A stretch of DNA of 64,000 nt from Enterococcus phoeniculicola ATCC BAA-412 (GCF_000407505.1 NZ_ASWE01000002.1:620001-684000); one strand, 5' to 3'; counted from the stretch's first letter, positions 8,791 to 18,744 are shown. Translations and numbers: made by a program. The notes: a model not told the origin generated them from the sequence alone.

Positions 8791-9720
8791 CTAATCCATA
8801 AATGGAATATCAATGATATCAAAATCTTTCGCCATTTTTGTGTTTGGAAAAATCTCTTTTGCTTCCTCTTCTAAAGCCTGTGCTTCTTTTCCTAAGTACC
8901 TCGCACTTATATGAGTGATGAGTAGCTGATGAACATGCGCTTGAAGGGCTGTTTCTGCTGCTTGATGTGTAGTAGAATGAAAATAATTTTTTGCCATCTG
9001 TGCTTCTCGTTTATTAAACGTACTTTCATGAACTAAAATTTGGCTGTTCTTCGCTAATTCTACAGCAGCTTCTGTTTTTCTTGTGTCTCCCAAGATAGTG
9101 ACAATTCGTCCCTTTTTAGCCGTCCCCTGGAAATCTTTCCCGTCAATGACGCGCCCATCCTCTAGTGTGACAATTTCACCTCTCTTTAATTTACCATAAA
9201 TAGGTCCTGCAGGGATTTCTAATGCTCGTAATTTCTCCACTTGAAGCTCTCCATCATGATCATGTTCAACAACACGGTAGCCAAAGCTTTCAATCCCATG
9301 ATCCAGTCGCTTACAGATAACGGAGAATTGTTGATCACTAAACAGAGTTCCCTCCTCTTCAATTTCAATAAATTTTAATGGATAACCTACTCTGGTTTGA
9401 GAAATTGATAAAGAGGTTCGTATATATTTTTCAATTCCTTTTGGACCATAAATTTCTAAAGGAGTTCCGCCTCCTTGAAATGTCCGACTACTTAACAAAC
9501 CAGGTAACCCAAATATATGGTCTCCATGGAGGTGTGTAATAAATATTTTTTCTATTTTCCTTGGACGAATGGTGGTTCGCAAGATCTGCATTTGTGTTCC
9601 TTCGCCACAATCAAATAACCACACAGCATTTCTCTCATCTAAAAGCTTTAAGGCAATGCTTGTAACATTGCGATGCTTCGCAGGAACGCCTGCTCCTGTA
9701 CCTAAAAATTGTAATTCCAT
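8791..9720 (-). CDS. rnz: Ribonuclease Z
   Basis: 309 residues. A zinc-dependent metallo-beta-lactamase-fold endonuclease that removes 3' trailers from tRNA precursors lacking an encoded CCA. The zinc motif is HLHGDH (63-68), followed by GLPGLLSSR, later LGDTR, and ITHISARY near the C-terminus; the long-arm region lies around residues 150-200. The tRNA-Gln in this window has no encoded CCA, so it is a plausible substrate type. Confidence 0.96.
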   Translation of the reverse strand: MELQFLGTGAGVPAKHRNVTSIALKLLDERNAVWLFDCGEGTQMQILRTTIRPRKIEKIFITHLHGDHIFGLPGLLSSRTFQGGGTPLEIYGPKGIEKYIRTSLSISQTRVGYPLKFIEIEEEGTLFSDQQFSVICKRLDHGIESFGYRVVEHDHDGELQVEKLRALEIPAGPIYGKLKRGEIVTLEDGRVIDGKDFQGTAKKGRIVTILGDTRKTEAAVELAKNSQILVHESTFNKREAQMAKNYFHSTTHQAAETALQAHVHQLLITHISARYLGKEAQALEEEAKEIFPNTKMAKDFDIIDIPFMD

Positions 9721-9795
9721 AATTAGACCCGACTTTCTTTTGACTTCCTTCTAATTTTAGGTGAAAATGCCCACTTTAGCAATTGAAAGTCTGAT

Positions 9796-11097
9796 TTATT
9801 TTTCAGGAAGCTGTATTTCAAATGCAACCCCTTTTGGAAGATAATCCTGTACGACAATTTTTCCTTTGTGGGCACTGATAATCCATTGAGCAATCGAAAG
9901 CCCTATTCCATAGCCTCCTGTTTTTCGATTTCTCGATTCATCTTCTCGATAAAAGCGTTCAAAAATACGTTTTTTCTCTTTATCTGGGATTCCTTTTCCT
10001 GTATCGGCTACAATCAACTGCCATTCTTTGACACCTTCTTTTGCCGTTACGACAATTTGTTCTCCTGCTTGTGTATATTTTAGCGCATTATCTAATAAAA
10101 TAATCAATAGCTGATGAATTTTTTCAGGATCAAAGAGTACGCGCTGTCGACCAATTATGTCTAAGGTAAATCTTTTCCCTTCTGCTTCTGCAAGCTCTTT
10201 ATAAGGCGTAACAATTTTTTCAACAAACTCGTCAAAATAAATCGCTTCTTTTTTTAGAACTAACTCATTGCTATCTGAGCGGGCTAAAAGAAGTAAATCA
10301 GTTGTTAATTGACTTAATCGCTGTACTTCGGTTAAAGATAAGGCAATACTTTCTGATTCTTCTAAGATTGTTTGATTGGGTTTGGTAAATAAATTCTCTA
10401 ATTTTGCCTGAATAATAGTTAAGGGAGTTCGTAGCTCATGGGAAGCATTTTCAACAAACTGTTGTTGTTTTTTCCACGAGGCAACAATTGGTTCAGTAAA
10501 TTTTTTGGATAAGAAATAACTTAACAGAACAGAAAGAATAAAAAAGAGAATCATGCAAAAAATAAGGATTTGTTTGAATTGTTCCATCGTAGAAACAATC
10601 GGGTCGATATTTACCATGAGCTGAATGGTGTAGCCATCCGTAGCATAATTAGGGCTTTTTACTGTAATTGTTCGAAATTGCAATGTTCGATTATTCTGAT
10701 CTAATAATTGAAGAAAAGAGATTTTACCAAAACTTCCCGTATCAGGCACTAAATTTTTAAAGTCATTTAATCTCGAGCCAAACTGTCCTTCATTAACGAT
10801 ATGTCCATTTTTATCCCAGATAATGATTTGTTGTTGAAAATTATTAGGCTTTGGACCATCCATATTTCTTGGGGTTAGTTCCTTTTTATCATCAGGTAGC
10901 TGGGCGTGGAGAATTTGTTCATTCAAAAAATTGGTATTTTTTGCTAATCGGGTTAAATCACTATCAGTGGATTCATACATGGAAGACTTGGCTAGCTGAA
11001 AAACGATAAATCCTAAGAGTAAAAAGAGTGCGCTAAATACAACTAAGGTAACTAGAAAATATTTTTTTTGTTGTTTCTTTAATTGTGTCTCAATCAT
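9796..11097 (-). CDS. Membrane sensor histidine kinase
   Basis: 433 residues. TM1 about 14-36, an extracellular sensor of about 140 residues, TM2 about 176-197. The HisKA phosphoacceptor is His220 in NASHELRTPL. The ATPase domain has N-box (LLDNALKYT), G1 (VADTGKGI) and G2 (GGYGIGLSIA). It overlaps the upstream response regulator by 4 nt (ATGA), so translational coupling is likely. The signal is unknown. The nearest candidate targets are the genes at 11.8-15.8 kb, but no shared operator is proven. Confidence 0.93.
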   Translation of the reverse strand: MIETQLKKQQKKYFLVTLVVFSALFLLLGFIVFQLAKSSMYESTDSDLTRLAKNTNFLNEQILHAQLPDDKKELTPRNMDGPKPNNFQQQIIIWDKNGHIVNEGQFGSRLNDFKNLVPDTGSFGKISFLQLLDQNNRTLQFRTITVKSPNYATDGYTIQLMVNIDPIVSTMEQFKQILIFCMILFFILSVLLSYFLSKKFTEPIVASWKKQQQFVENASHELRTPLTIIQAKLENLFTKPNQTILEESESIALSLTEVQRLSQLTTDLLLLARSDSNELVLKKEAIYFDEFVEKIVTPYKELAEAEGKRFTLDIIGRQRVLFDPEKIHQLLIILLDNALKYTQAGEQIVVTAKEGVKEWQLIVADTGKGIPDKEKKRIFERFYREDESRNRKTGGYGIGLSIAQWIISAHKGKIVVQDYLPKGVAFEIQLPEK

Positions 11098-11777
11098 ACG
11101 TCATCCTCTGGTATTTGAAAAATGTACCCTACGTTTCGAATCGTTTTTAGCCAGCCGTCAATCCCGTATGGCTTTAAGTGTTTGCGTAAATTACTCATAT
11201 AAACTTCTACAACAGATAAGGTAGTGTCTGATTGAAATCCCCAAATCCGGTCAAATAACTGATCTTTTGTAATGATTCTTTTACTATTTTGCATAAAATA
11301 AGCTAGTAAGTCGAATTCTTTTCCTTGAAGCTGAATTTCTTTGTTCTCATAGTGTACAAGATGTCCATCTAAATCTAGGACTAATTTTTCTTGAACCAGT
11401 TCATTTCGATTATGCAGACCAAGTGCGCGACGAATTAATGCCTGACTTCTAAGGAGCAACTCTTCTCGGTGGAAAGGCTTTGTCAAATAATCATCGGCTC
11501 CATTTCGAAAACCATTCATCTTATCTTCAAAGCTATCTTTTGCTGTTAAAATTAAGACAGGGCAATAAATCTTTTTTTCTCTAAGCGTAGTAAGCACTTG
11601 CTCTCCACTAATTTCTGGAAGCATCAAATCAAGGACAATTAGGTCATAAATCCCTCTTTCACCCTCGTAAATTGCTTCTTCTCCATCATAAACGGGTGTT
11701 ATTTCACCCATTTCTGTAAGTATATCCTTTATACTATCAGAAAGAACCTGATCGTCTTCAACTAATAAAATTTTCAT
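11094..11777 (-). CDS. OmpR/PhoB-family response regulator
   Basis: 227 residues. Receiver domain with acidic pocket (EDD, 7-9), phosphoacceptor Asp50 (LIVLDLMLP) and Lys100 (YLTKPF). The C-terminal winged helix (about 130-225) has ITKDQLFDRIWG and VEVYMSNLRKHL. First gene of the two-component operon; partner of the overlapping kinase. Confidence 0.95.
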   Translation of the reverse strand: MKILLVEDDQVLSDSIKDILTEMGEITPVYDGEEAIYEGERGIYDLIVLDLMLPEISGEQVLTTLREKKIYCPVLILTAKDSFEDKMNGFRNGADDYLTKPFHREELLLRSQALIRRALGLHNRNELVQEKLVLDLDGHLVHYENKEIQLQGKEFDLLAYFMQNSKRIITKDQLFDRIWGFQSDTTLSVVEVYMSNLRKHLKPYGIDGWLKTIRNVGYIFQIPEDDV

Positions 11778-11800
11778 AAACTCTCCTTACTTTTTTTCGT

Positions 11801-11839
11801 AAAAAAGCTGCGATAAAATTCTTACGAATGTATCACAGC
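11801..11839 (-). terminator. Terminator between the DUF1269-like gene and the regulator operon
   Basis: On the minus strand GCTGTGATA (11839-11831) pairs with TATCGCAGC (11815-11807), followed by a T-run. Confidence 0.75.
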
Positions 11840-11850
11840 TCATCATTTAT

Positions 11851-12441
11851 TTATTTTGTATCGGGCGCATCACTGTCAGGAGCTGTTTGTTTATCACTGT
11901 GTTTATCATCCCAGTTTTTTTGTGCAGCAGCCTTTGTTTCTGACTCTACATGTTGAGCATTTTTTATCTCATCTTCTACTTCATCGTAGTCTAAGCGAGT
12001 GATTTGTCCGCCTAGTTCGTTCATGACTAACTGATTTAATGGACGATTGTCTTCTTCATCTGCAATTAAAATGACCGCTGTCATCCCTTCACCTATTTGA
12101 TTAACTACTGATTCAAACACGGATTGAGCATCTTTAATTTCTTTTGCATCTCGAGTAGCGCCAATCATGCCTCCTGCAAACCAACCAAGTAAGATAGCTA
12201 ATGGACTTACTAAGACACCGAGTAACATGCCAATCATTCCGCCAGTTGAAGCATTGTTGTTTCCTGTGAAGTCAATAAAATCATCGATGGTAAACTTATG
12301 ATTTCCGTCATTTGTATGTGTGACTACCGCCATCTGATCTCCTTTTATTTCTCGTGAAACATGTAATTTTTTAATTTCAGAAAACGCTTGGTAAGATTGA
12401 CTTTCAATATCAAATGTTAATAGAATTACTCGTTTACTCAT
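11851..12441 (-). CDS. DUF1269-like membrane-associated protein
   Basis: 196 residues from the ATG at 12441, chosen because AGGAGTG lies six nt upstream; an in-frame ATG at 12450 would add three residues. An N-terminal alpha/beta region (VILLTFDIES..AFSEIKKL) leads to a glycine-rich hydrophobic segment (GGMIGMLLG..AILLGWFAGGMIGATRDA), a second alpha/beta part and a hydrophilic Asp/Lys-rich tail. The layout resembles DUF1269 proteins, whose function is not settled. It is monocistronic between its own promoter and terminator. Confidence 0.65.
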   Translation of the reverse strand: MSKRVILLTFDIESQSYQAFSEIKKLHVSREIKGDQMAVVTHTNDGNHKFTIDDFIDFTGNNNASTGGMIGMLLGVLVSPLAILLGWFAGGMIGATRDAKEIKDAQSVFESVVNQIGEGMTAVILIADEEDNRPLNQLVMNELGGQITRLDYDEVEDEIKNAQHVESETKAAAQKNWDDKHSDKQTAPDSDAPDTK

Positions 12442-12469
12442 ATCAATCACTCCTGTTCTTAATACTTAT

Positions 12470-12498
12470 AGTTTACAGGTTCTCAAACAATTGGTAAA
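12470..12498 (-). promoter_or_regulatory. Promoter of the DUF1269-like gene
   Basis: TTTACC (12498-12493), 17-nt spacer, TAAACT (12475-12470) on the minus strand. Confidence 0.55.
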
Positions 12499-12542
12499 GC
12501 CTCACCACTCGCTAAAAATGTATTTACTATGTCATTTAATTT

Positions 12543-14402
12543 TTAAAAACCACCAGGACCACCCATTTGATTTTCACTAACTGCATTTCCATCTTGATCA
12601 ATAGAAGTAATCGTATCAACTAACGTATAGGTACCAATAAGAGTTCCTTCAGTATAAGTGCCTCCTAATGACAGATTATTAGAGGCTGTTCCACTATTTT
12701 TGCCAGAGGTTGAAATAGTGACCGTACTTCCGTCTTTCATTTCTGGTGTGCTAATCACGATGTTTTTAAATTCTTTTGAGGGACTATAGCTTAGCACTTG
12801 CTTGTCATCAACGACAAGATTAACAAGGGTATTTGCTTGCTGCGTTTGATTAAAATAAAGAGAAAGACTAGGTTGAGTAGAAGTGTCACTCGTTGCTTGC
12901 ACCATTCCGTCACTTCCTGCAGCAATCAAAATTCCCCCTTCTTGGACAAACTCTCCATTATAATCCAAAGCACCGTTTCCGCCATTTGTTGGACCGTCTA
13001 CTAATAACGTACCACTGGTCATTTTGATATGTCCATTGCTGTCTATGCCATCTCCTTGTGCGTGAACCACAGTGAACCCGCCTGTAATTGTAATTAACTT
13101 ACTTTCATCCGCTTGATCTCCACCTCCGGGACCTCCGCCAAATGAATCAGCACCAAATTGCCCCTCGCCTTCTGAGCTGTCACTTCCTCCTCCTGCATTG
13201 ATTCCATCATCACTTGCAGTAATTAAATGCTCTCCGCCTGCAATCGTAATTGTAGAAGCTTCTAAGCCTTCGTATGAAGTTGAGACAGTAATCTTTCCGT
13301 CAGTAATAGATAAATCGTTATCTGCATGGATTCCGTCATCACCAGAGGCTAAGTCATACGTACCATTTGATAGGGTGATTGTATTATTTGAGTGGATACT
13401 GTCATCAGCACTATCGATTTTGTAAGTCCCGTCATCAATTATTAGCGCATTTCCTGCTTTTAATCCCTTATAACTAGTTTCGCTATCGGGATTACTCATT
13501 GCAGCACCCTCTCCAGTCTTGATAGAAAGAGCTGCCGTAGCAATTTTCAAATCAGTTTCAGCTTGAATGCCATCGTTACCTGCTTGTATAGAGAATGTAC
13601 CGTCATCAATACCAATCCAGCCTTTTTCAGTGTCTTCTGTATTATTGACTTGAATCCCATCGCCAGAAGCGGCTGACAAATCAAACGTTCCTCCGGCAAT
13701 TGACAGGGAATCCTTTGCTTTCAATGCATTGTTTACAGCATCTATAGTAATTGTTCCTGACACGATGACCAAATCATCTTTTGTGCGAATCCCATTGTTG
13801 TAGTTTCCTTTTACTGTTAACTCGCCAGTCCCGTTAATCGTTAAATCATCTTTACTAAAGAAGGTTGCATCAGGTTCATCTTCCTCAGAAGATAAATTAT
13901 AGTCTGCCCCGTCTTCCAACGAATTTTTTGTGTCAGAAGCCAAGGTGGTAATCACTTTATCGGCTTGTTTCACATAAATCGCTGACGAGGTCGGATTTTT
14001 GATAGATACGCCATTTAAAACAAGATGAACGGTTTCTTCTCCTGCATCAATGACAACCTGTCCCTCAAATGAACCGGATAAAAGATATGTTCCTCCGCTT
14101 GAAATTGTTACAAGTCCTTCAGAAGTAGTTACCCCTTCGCCTTTGACTGTTGCTTCACTTTTAGAAAAAGAAATCGCTGCTGCATTCGATTCATCGTAGG
14201 AGGCATCGAAGTCTTCATTCTTATAGTTGCCATATTTCGTTTCTGTTGTTTGTTCAGAACTATTTGATGTTTGATAAGTTGAAGTATTTGTTGCATCAGT
14301 CGTTGCTTGATTCGAGGACTGACCTGTTGTCTCTGTGCTACAGCCTGCCAATAAAACCAGCATTCCTGTATAAAAAAGTGTTTTTTTTGTTATTTTTCGC
14401 AT
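12543..14402 (-). CDS. Secreted beta-helix lipoprotein (DUF4353-type carbohydrate-binding-like)
   Basis: 619 residues. A lipoprotein signal ends in the lipobox LLAGC (Cys about 21), followed by a Ser/Thr/Gln-rich linker. The body is a long run of imperfect repeats alternating short beta strands with motifs such as DGIQ, DGIHADND, DDGINAGG and DGIDSNGH, the pattern of a right-handed parallel beta helix. A Gly-rich insertion (EGEGQFGADSFGGGPGGG) lies near 420. Proteins of this type are annotated as carbohydrate-binding domain-containing (DUF4353) and often sit beside VTC and DUF4956 genes, as here. The ligand is unknown. Eleven nt after the DUF4956 gene, with a strong AGGAGG. Confidence 0.8.
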   Translation of the reverse strand: MRKITKKTLFYTGMLVLLAGCSTETTGQSSNQATTDATNTSTYQTSNSSEQTTETKYGNYKNEDFDASYDESNAAAISFSKSEATVKGEGVTTSEGLVTISSGGTYLLSGSFEGQVVIDAGEETVHLVLNGVSIKNPTSSAIYVKQADKVITTLASDTKNSLEDGADYNLSSEEDEPDATFFSKDDLTINGTGELTVKGNYNNGIRTKDDLVIVSGTITIDAVNNALKAKDSLSIAGGTFDLSAASGDGIQVNNTEDTEKGWIGIDDGTFSIQAGNDGIQAETDLKIATAALSIKTGEGAAMSNPDSETSYKGLKAGNALIIDDGTYKIDSADDSIHSNNTITLSNGTYDLASGDDGIHADNDLSITDGKITVSTSYEGLEASTITIAGGEHLITASDDGINAGGGSDSSEGEGQFGADSFGGGPGGGDQADESKLITITGGFTVVHAQGDGIDSNGHIKMTSGTLLVDGPTNGGNGALDYNGEFVQEGGILIAAGSDGMVQATSDTSTQPSLSLYFNQTQQANTLVNLVVDDKQVLSYSPSKEFKNIVISTPEMKDGSTVTISTSGKNSGTASNNLSLGGTYTEGTLIGTYTLVDTITSIDQDGNAVSENQMGGPGGF

Positions 14403-14413
14403 AAAAGATCCTC

Positions 14414-15100
14414 CTAAAGCTCCTCTTTATTTGTTGAAACTTTACCGGAAATCACCGTCAGATTTCCATTACGTATACGAATTTCATCAATTAATTGTTT
14501 TTCCAGCTGTCTATCCTTTAGTTTAATGTGGTAACGCAATTCATATAATGACCCCATGTTTGTTGTACGAACAGATTCTGTTACTACTTGATACGTATAT
14601 TTCTCAAACAAATCATCAAATAACCCAGGATAATCTAAGTCTTCTGGAATGGTCACTTTCAGCTCTCTTTCAGCGAGCTTATTATTTTCGCCAAATTTTG
14701 TTGTATTAAGCACTACTATAAATGCCCCTGTAATCACTGAAAACAAGAATACATAGCCTATATAGCCCATTCCGGTTGCCAAACCAATTCCCATAGACCA
14801 AAAGATACTGGTGATTTCTCTTGATCCACCTGCAACAGAACGAAATCGAATCAGACTAAATGCACCTAAAACCGCAACACCTGTACCAAGATTTCCATTA
14901 ACCAGCATGATGACTAATTGAACAAGAACGGGAAGTACAGCTAATGTAACGACAAAATTTTTGGTATAGATATTCCGATACATATGGACATAAGCCACTA
15001 CTAAACCTAAAAATAAAGAGACAAATGCGCAGATAGCTACATCAATTATTCCTGCAGTAATTGTACTGCTTGATTCTTCTACTAATAAACTAGATAACAT
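14414..15100 (-). CDS. DUF4956 integral membrane protein
   Basis: 228 residues from the ATG at 15100, chosen because AAGGAGG lies nine nt upstream; the longer frame to 15193 would overlap the VTC gene by about 100 nt. Four or so hydrophobic helices occupy the first 140 residues (IIDVAICAFVSLFLGLVVAY; VTLAVLPVLVQLVIMLV; GTGVAVLGAFSLIRFRS; MGYIGYVFLFSVITGAFIVV), then a cytoplasmic alpha/beta domain. The FSLIRFRSVAGGSREI segment is characteristic. DUF4956 is commonly coupled to VTC-type polyphosphate polymerase genes; its function is unknown. Confidence 0.8.
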   Translation of the reverse strand: MLSSLLVEESSSTITAGIIDVAICAFVSLFLGLVVAYVHMYRNIYTKNFVVTLAVLPVLVQLVIMLVNGNLGTGVAVLGAFSLIRFRSVAGGSREITSIFWSMGIGLATGMGYIGYVFLFSVITGAFIVVLNTTKFGENNKLAERELKVTIPEDLDYPGLFDDLFEKYTYQVVTESVRTTNMGSLYELRYHIKLKDRQLEKQLIDEIRIRNGNLTVISGKVSTNKEEL

Positions 15101-15818
15101 GTGATAATTCCTCCTTGAATAAATACCGTTCATAAACTTGCGCATATTTTGAAAATGAACATTTGTAAATAGAAAGCTCAGATAAAATTTCACTGAACCA
15201 TAATGGATAAGCGCCCAATGCTTTTACCTCCATCAAAACACCGATTTCAGAGGCAACAGGTTCACCAAAATCGCCCTCCAGTAAATTCAATTTATCCGTT
15301 CGATAACGAATATTAAAATCAAACGTAATACGAAAATCAGAGAGTTTCACATCTTTTGCAGCAAGTGCACGTCTGTCGTAGGCAATTAATACTTTTGGGG
15401 ACAGATGTTTTCTTGCGTAGAGCCAATCAATCTCATGCTTAATCTGCTGATCGCGTAAGGAATCGGGCGATAAACTATTAGGATTTTCAATGTAGTCAAG
15501 TGCCTGTGTATATTTAAGAGACAATCTTCTTTTATAAACAATTCCCTTCACTTTTTTCTTCAGCTCCAAAAAAACTTGCTGTTGATTGGTTGGCACACCA
15601 TAACTTCTTAAACGGAATTTTTCTTTGTATACAGGTTTTTGAATTGAATGACGAATCAAGGCATAATCTTCTGTATCAAAATACACGGATAAGATTGTAT
15701 GAAGACCATATTCATCTTCTGTCATATAAGGAGCTAGATAGTGTCGCAGCAATTTATAGGTCTCCATAGATAACGTATATTTGTTTTCTTTTCGTTGAAA
15801 CACATTCTTTAATTTCAT
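15090..15818 (-). CDS. VTC-domain (polyphosphate polymerase-like) protein
   Basis: 242 residues with a CYTH/TTM-like tunnel fold. Visible are NKYTLS, the strand HTILSVYFDTEDY, KEKFRLRSYG, VFLELKKKVKGIVYKRR, and a late MEVKALGAYPLWFSEIL..FSKYAQVYER. Alternating Lys/Arg/Glu residues line the tunnel in this family. Eukaryotic VTC makes polyphosphate from ATP; the bacterial homologues are less well characterised. First gene of a three-gene operon; it overlaps the DUF4956 start by 11 nt. Confidence 0.8.
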   Translation of the reverse strand: MKLKNVFQRKENKYTLSMETYKLLRHYLAPYMTEDEYGLHTILSVYFDTEDYALIRHSIQKPVYKEKFRLRSYGVPTNQQQVFLELKKKVKGIVYKRRLSLKYTQALDYIENPNSLSPDSLRDQQIKHEIDWLYARKHLSPKVLIAYDRRALAAKDVKLSDFRITFDFNIRYRTDKLNLLEGDFGEPVASEIGVLMEVKALGAYPLWFSEILSELSIYKCSFSKYAQVYERYLFKEELSHVI

Positions 15819-15872
15819 TGTGTATTCCTCCTTGGTAAGAGTTGTAATCTGTTATTCATATTAGAAGCCTTA

Positions 15873-15890
15873 CCATAAATGAACCTTAAA
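15873..15890 (-). promoter_or_regulatory. Tandem heptamers upstream of the VTC operon (possible regulator site)
   Basis: On the minus strand TTTAAGG is followed, start to start 11 bp later, by TTTATGG. An 11-bp period is the usual spacing of OmpR-family sites, and an OmpR-type regulator is encoded at 11.1-11.8 kb. The link is speculative. Confidence 0.25.
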
Positions 15891-16010
15891 TTATGGTATT
15901 TTTTCGAAAAATTCCTACAAAGATTAAAATTTCTTTAAGTAAGTAGAAAAAAGAATGAACAGTATATATAACAAAACAGAGCGTTAAAGTAAAAAATGAC
16001 GACAAAAAAA

Positions 16011-16051
16011 CGAGGGTAAGATATAACTATCTAAGTTATATCTTACCCTCG
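16011..16051. repeat. Intergenic repeat, copy C: perfect 18-bp hairpin
   Basis: The arms 16011-16028 and 16034-16051 are perfectly complementary around a 5-nt loop. The tail reads GTAAAAGCTCAATAAAGG and continues to about 16110, matching the other copies. It probably ends obgE transcription on the minus strand. The rest of 15819-16148 holds the VTC upstream region and no gene. Confidence 0.75.
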
Positions 16052-16148
16052 TAAAAGCTCAATAAAGGTTGGGAACAGAAGCCATTTCTTCGCCAATAAT
16101 CTGAATACTTCTGCCACAATCTCGTTTTCAATTCAAAATACTTTGTTA

Positions 16149-17462
16149 TTAATCGACGAATTCAAATTCAAATTCACCAATTCGCACTAAATCGCCATCT
16201 TTGGCACCTCTTGCACGCAGCGCTTCATCAACACCAAGTCCACGTAGCTGTCTAGCAAATCTCATGACCGTTTCATCATGCGCAAAGTTTGTCATTTCAA
16301 ACAGTTTTTCAATTTTCTCACCTGTCAATACCCAAGTAGCATCTGGATCTCGATCAATGGTAAAGGCTGGCTCATCAGAAGTGAATCCATAATGAACAGT
16401 TTCATCTTCAATTTCTTCATCATAGAGTAAGAATTCAGGAGTGACTTCTAATAAATCAGCCGTTGCATTTAATAAAGGCTCAATTCCTTTTCTTGTTACA
16501 CCTGAAATCGGAAAAATCAGCAAATCATCAGCAAATTCATCTTCTTTATCTGCTGCCAGCTTTTCTTTAAAAATCTTCAAGTTTTCTTCTGCATCTGGCA
16601 TATCCATTTTATTTGCAACAATAATTTGCGGACGTTCCATTAATCGTAAATTATGGGTCGCTAATTCATGGTTAATTGCTAGATAATCCTCATAAGGGTC
16701 TCGCCCTTCCATACCACTCATATCAATTACATGCAAAATGACACGTGTGCGCTCGATGTGACGCAAGAATTGAGTACCTAACCCTACTCCTTGAGAAGCG
16801 CCTTCGATTAAACCAGGTAAGTCAGCTGCTGCAAAACTACGGCCGTCACTTGTCGCAACCATTCCTAAATTAGGAACTAATGTAGTGAAATGGTACGCGC
16901 CTATTTTAGGACGAGCAGAAGAAATGACTGACAGAAGCGTTGATTTTCCTACAGAAGGAAATCCGACTAATCCAACGTCAGCTAAAACTTTAAGTTCTAG
17001 TTCTATTTTTCGTTCTTGACCTGGTTCTCCATTTTCAGCAATTTCAGGAGCTGGATTTCTTGGGGAGGCAAATCGTGTATTTCCACGTCCGCCACGTCCG
17101 CCCTTAGCGACAACAAGTGTTTGGCCGTTTTCGATTAAATCTCCTAATAACGCGCCTGTATCTGCATCACGAACAGTTGTACCAGGTGGGACCTTCACAT
17201 AAGTATCTTCAGATCCACGACCATGCATTCCCTTACTCATCCCGTTTTCACCAGGCTGTGCACGGAAATGACGATTGAATCGGAAATCCATTAGGGTACG
17301 TAACCCTTCATCTACTACTAAAATGACTGCTCCGCCATGACCACCATCGCCACCAGCAGGTCCGCCATCGGGAACATATTTTTCTCTCCGGAAGGCGACC
17401 ATTCCGTCTCCGCCTTTACCGGCTTTGACATCAATTGTTACTTGATCTAAAAACATGGACAT
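16149..17462 (-). CDS. obgE: Obg-family GTPase (ObgE/CgtA)
   Basis: 437 residues. An essential GTPase tied to ribosome assembly and the stringent/stress state. The glycine-rich Obg fold covers about 1-158 ([29 protein letters not shown]). The GTPase domain has G1 GFPSVGKST (167-175), G3 DLPGLIEGA and G4 ANKMD. A C-terminal OCT domain follows, ending EFEFEFVD. The ATG at 17462 has AGGAGG eight nt upstream. Confidence 0.97.
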   Translation of the reverse strand: MSMFLDQVTIDVKAGKGGDGMVAFRREKYVPDGGPAGGDGGHGGAVILVVDEGLRTLMDFRFNRHFRAQPGENGMSKGMHGRGSEDTYVKVPPGTTVRDADTGALLGDLIENGQTLVVAKGGRGGRGNTRFASPRNPAPEIAENGEPGQERKIELELKVLADVGLVGFPSVGKSTLLSVISSARPKIGAYHFTTLVPNLGMVATSDGRSFAAADLPGLIEGASQGVGLGTQFLRHIERTRVILHVIDMSGMEGRDPYEDYLAINHELATHNLRLMERPQIIVANKMDMPDAEENLKIFKEKLAADKEDEFADDLLIFPISGVTRKGIEPLLNATADLLEVTPEFLLYDEEIEDETVHYGFTSDEPAFTIDRDPDATWVLTGEKIEKLFEMTNFAHDETVMRFARQLRGLGVDEALRARGAKDGDLVRIGEFEFEFVD

Positions 17463-17569
17463 CTTTTCGTCCTCCTATTTTGTTACTTGACTACATGAAT
17501 CTCCACAATAAACAAAAGCCTCTCTTATTTTAGCCGTGAAATTGACATTTGTCCATGTTTTCTACTCAT

Positions 17570-18553
17570 TTAATTATTAGAAGATGTACTTGCAGCAATC
17601 ATAGTGGTTGTTGCAATCATTGCGGCCATCTCTTGTTGAATGAGTAGAAAGTTAGTATTTAAGGATAATAAGTCTATTTCTTCTTTTTGATATTCTTGTA
17701 GCTCTGAGCCGATATATAGACTCACAGCTAGTGATGTACGTAGATTCTTATAAAATCCCAGTTGACAGGTTTGTGTAATTTCTTCATATAAATGAACAAT
17801 TTTTGAAAAATCAATCCCTTTTTATGTTGATAGATAAGTAAGAAATACAATACTTGCATATGTCTCACGTCGAAATGGAAGTCTGTGTAAGCTGAACTGT
17901 TGAATCATCTGCATCATTTCTTCAATAATTGATGGATGATAGCCTTGAAAAAGTAAAACGGCATTTCCGGCAGCAAATTGTAGCTCATCACCCTTTGAGA
18001 AACCAATCTTATTCATTGAAACATAATACTTTTCCATGATATCAGTAATATCGGTCACCGGAAATTTTTGCAATAAGCTGTTTTGGGCAAGAGAAATAGT
18101 AATGGGCGCATCTTCCTCTCCAGTTAAAAACGGATGAGTTTGTTTGATTGCCTGATAGATTTCTTTTCCCTTGGCAATGATTGCAAGCTTATCGTTTGTC
18201 TTAGAAAATTGAAGAAGATAGGCAGCGAAATAGGTATAAGGTGAACGACGAAACCCTCCATTGATTAGCTGATCATAATCTTCTAATAGCTGACTAATCG
18301 CCTGCTCTGATGTTCGATTATGAGTCATGAGAAGACAAATAATGGATTCTCTGACAGGACTGCTAAATTGATTAAATAAAGCTAATTGATCTTTTATTCG
18401 TTGTCTTGTTTGTTGATAAACGGTTCCTGAAAAAGGGTGTTGACTCCCTACAAAGCTTCGTGCAAGAACATAACGAAGCTGTTTATCTAACCACTGCTCT
18501 TTTTTTAACTGCTCATAATTTTCTTGGAGTTCTATTACTGCTTGTAACGTCAT
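17570..18553 (-). pseudogene. DUF4003-type gene interrupted by one in-frame stop
   Basis: The open frame starts at the ATG at 18553 and stops at a TAA at 17824-17822 after 243 residues. The same frame continues past that stop for 83 more codons to a TAA at 17572-17570, encoding a sensible C-terminus (GIDFSKIVHLYEEITQ; GFYKNLRTSLAVSLY; LLIQQEMAAMIATTT). The whole would be about 327 residues, close to the usual length of the DUF4003 family as I recall it. No frameshift is needed; a CAA to TAA change would explain it. Either the gene is recently inactivated or the 243-residue form is made. The function of the family is unknown. Confidence 0.65.
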
Positions 18554-18744
18554 CTATACCCCTTCTTTCGTTTTTTATGGTTTCTGTAAAAAGATGTATT
18601 TTCTTTGTGGTATTCCTCCATAAGATGAATCTTTTGACAAAAAAAATAAAGGAGGGCACACTAATAGTGTAGCGAATATTCTTTCTAAAAGAAAGACTTT
18701 GCTATAAATTACAGGTTCTTATTTATAGAGGAGGAAGTATTTAT

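Noticed and set aside
15101-15193. Longer N-terminus for the DUF4956 protein
   Set aside because: The extra 31 residues overlap the VTC coding region by about 100 nt and have no SD, whereas the ATG at 15100 has AAGGAGG.
17570-17830. Frameshift at the end of the DUF4003-type gene
   Set aside because: Codon-by-codon reading shows the downstream segment is in the same frame; the defect is a stop codon, not an indel.
18637-18680. TTGACA at 18637 as the -35 of gap
   Set aside because: No -10 hexamer lies 16-18 nt downstream; the nearest AT-rich hexamer is about 22 nt away.
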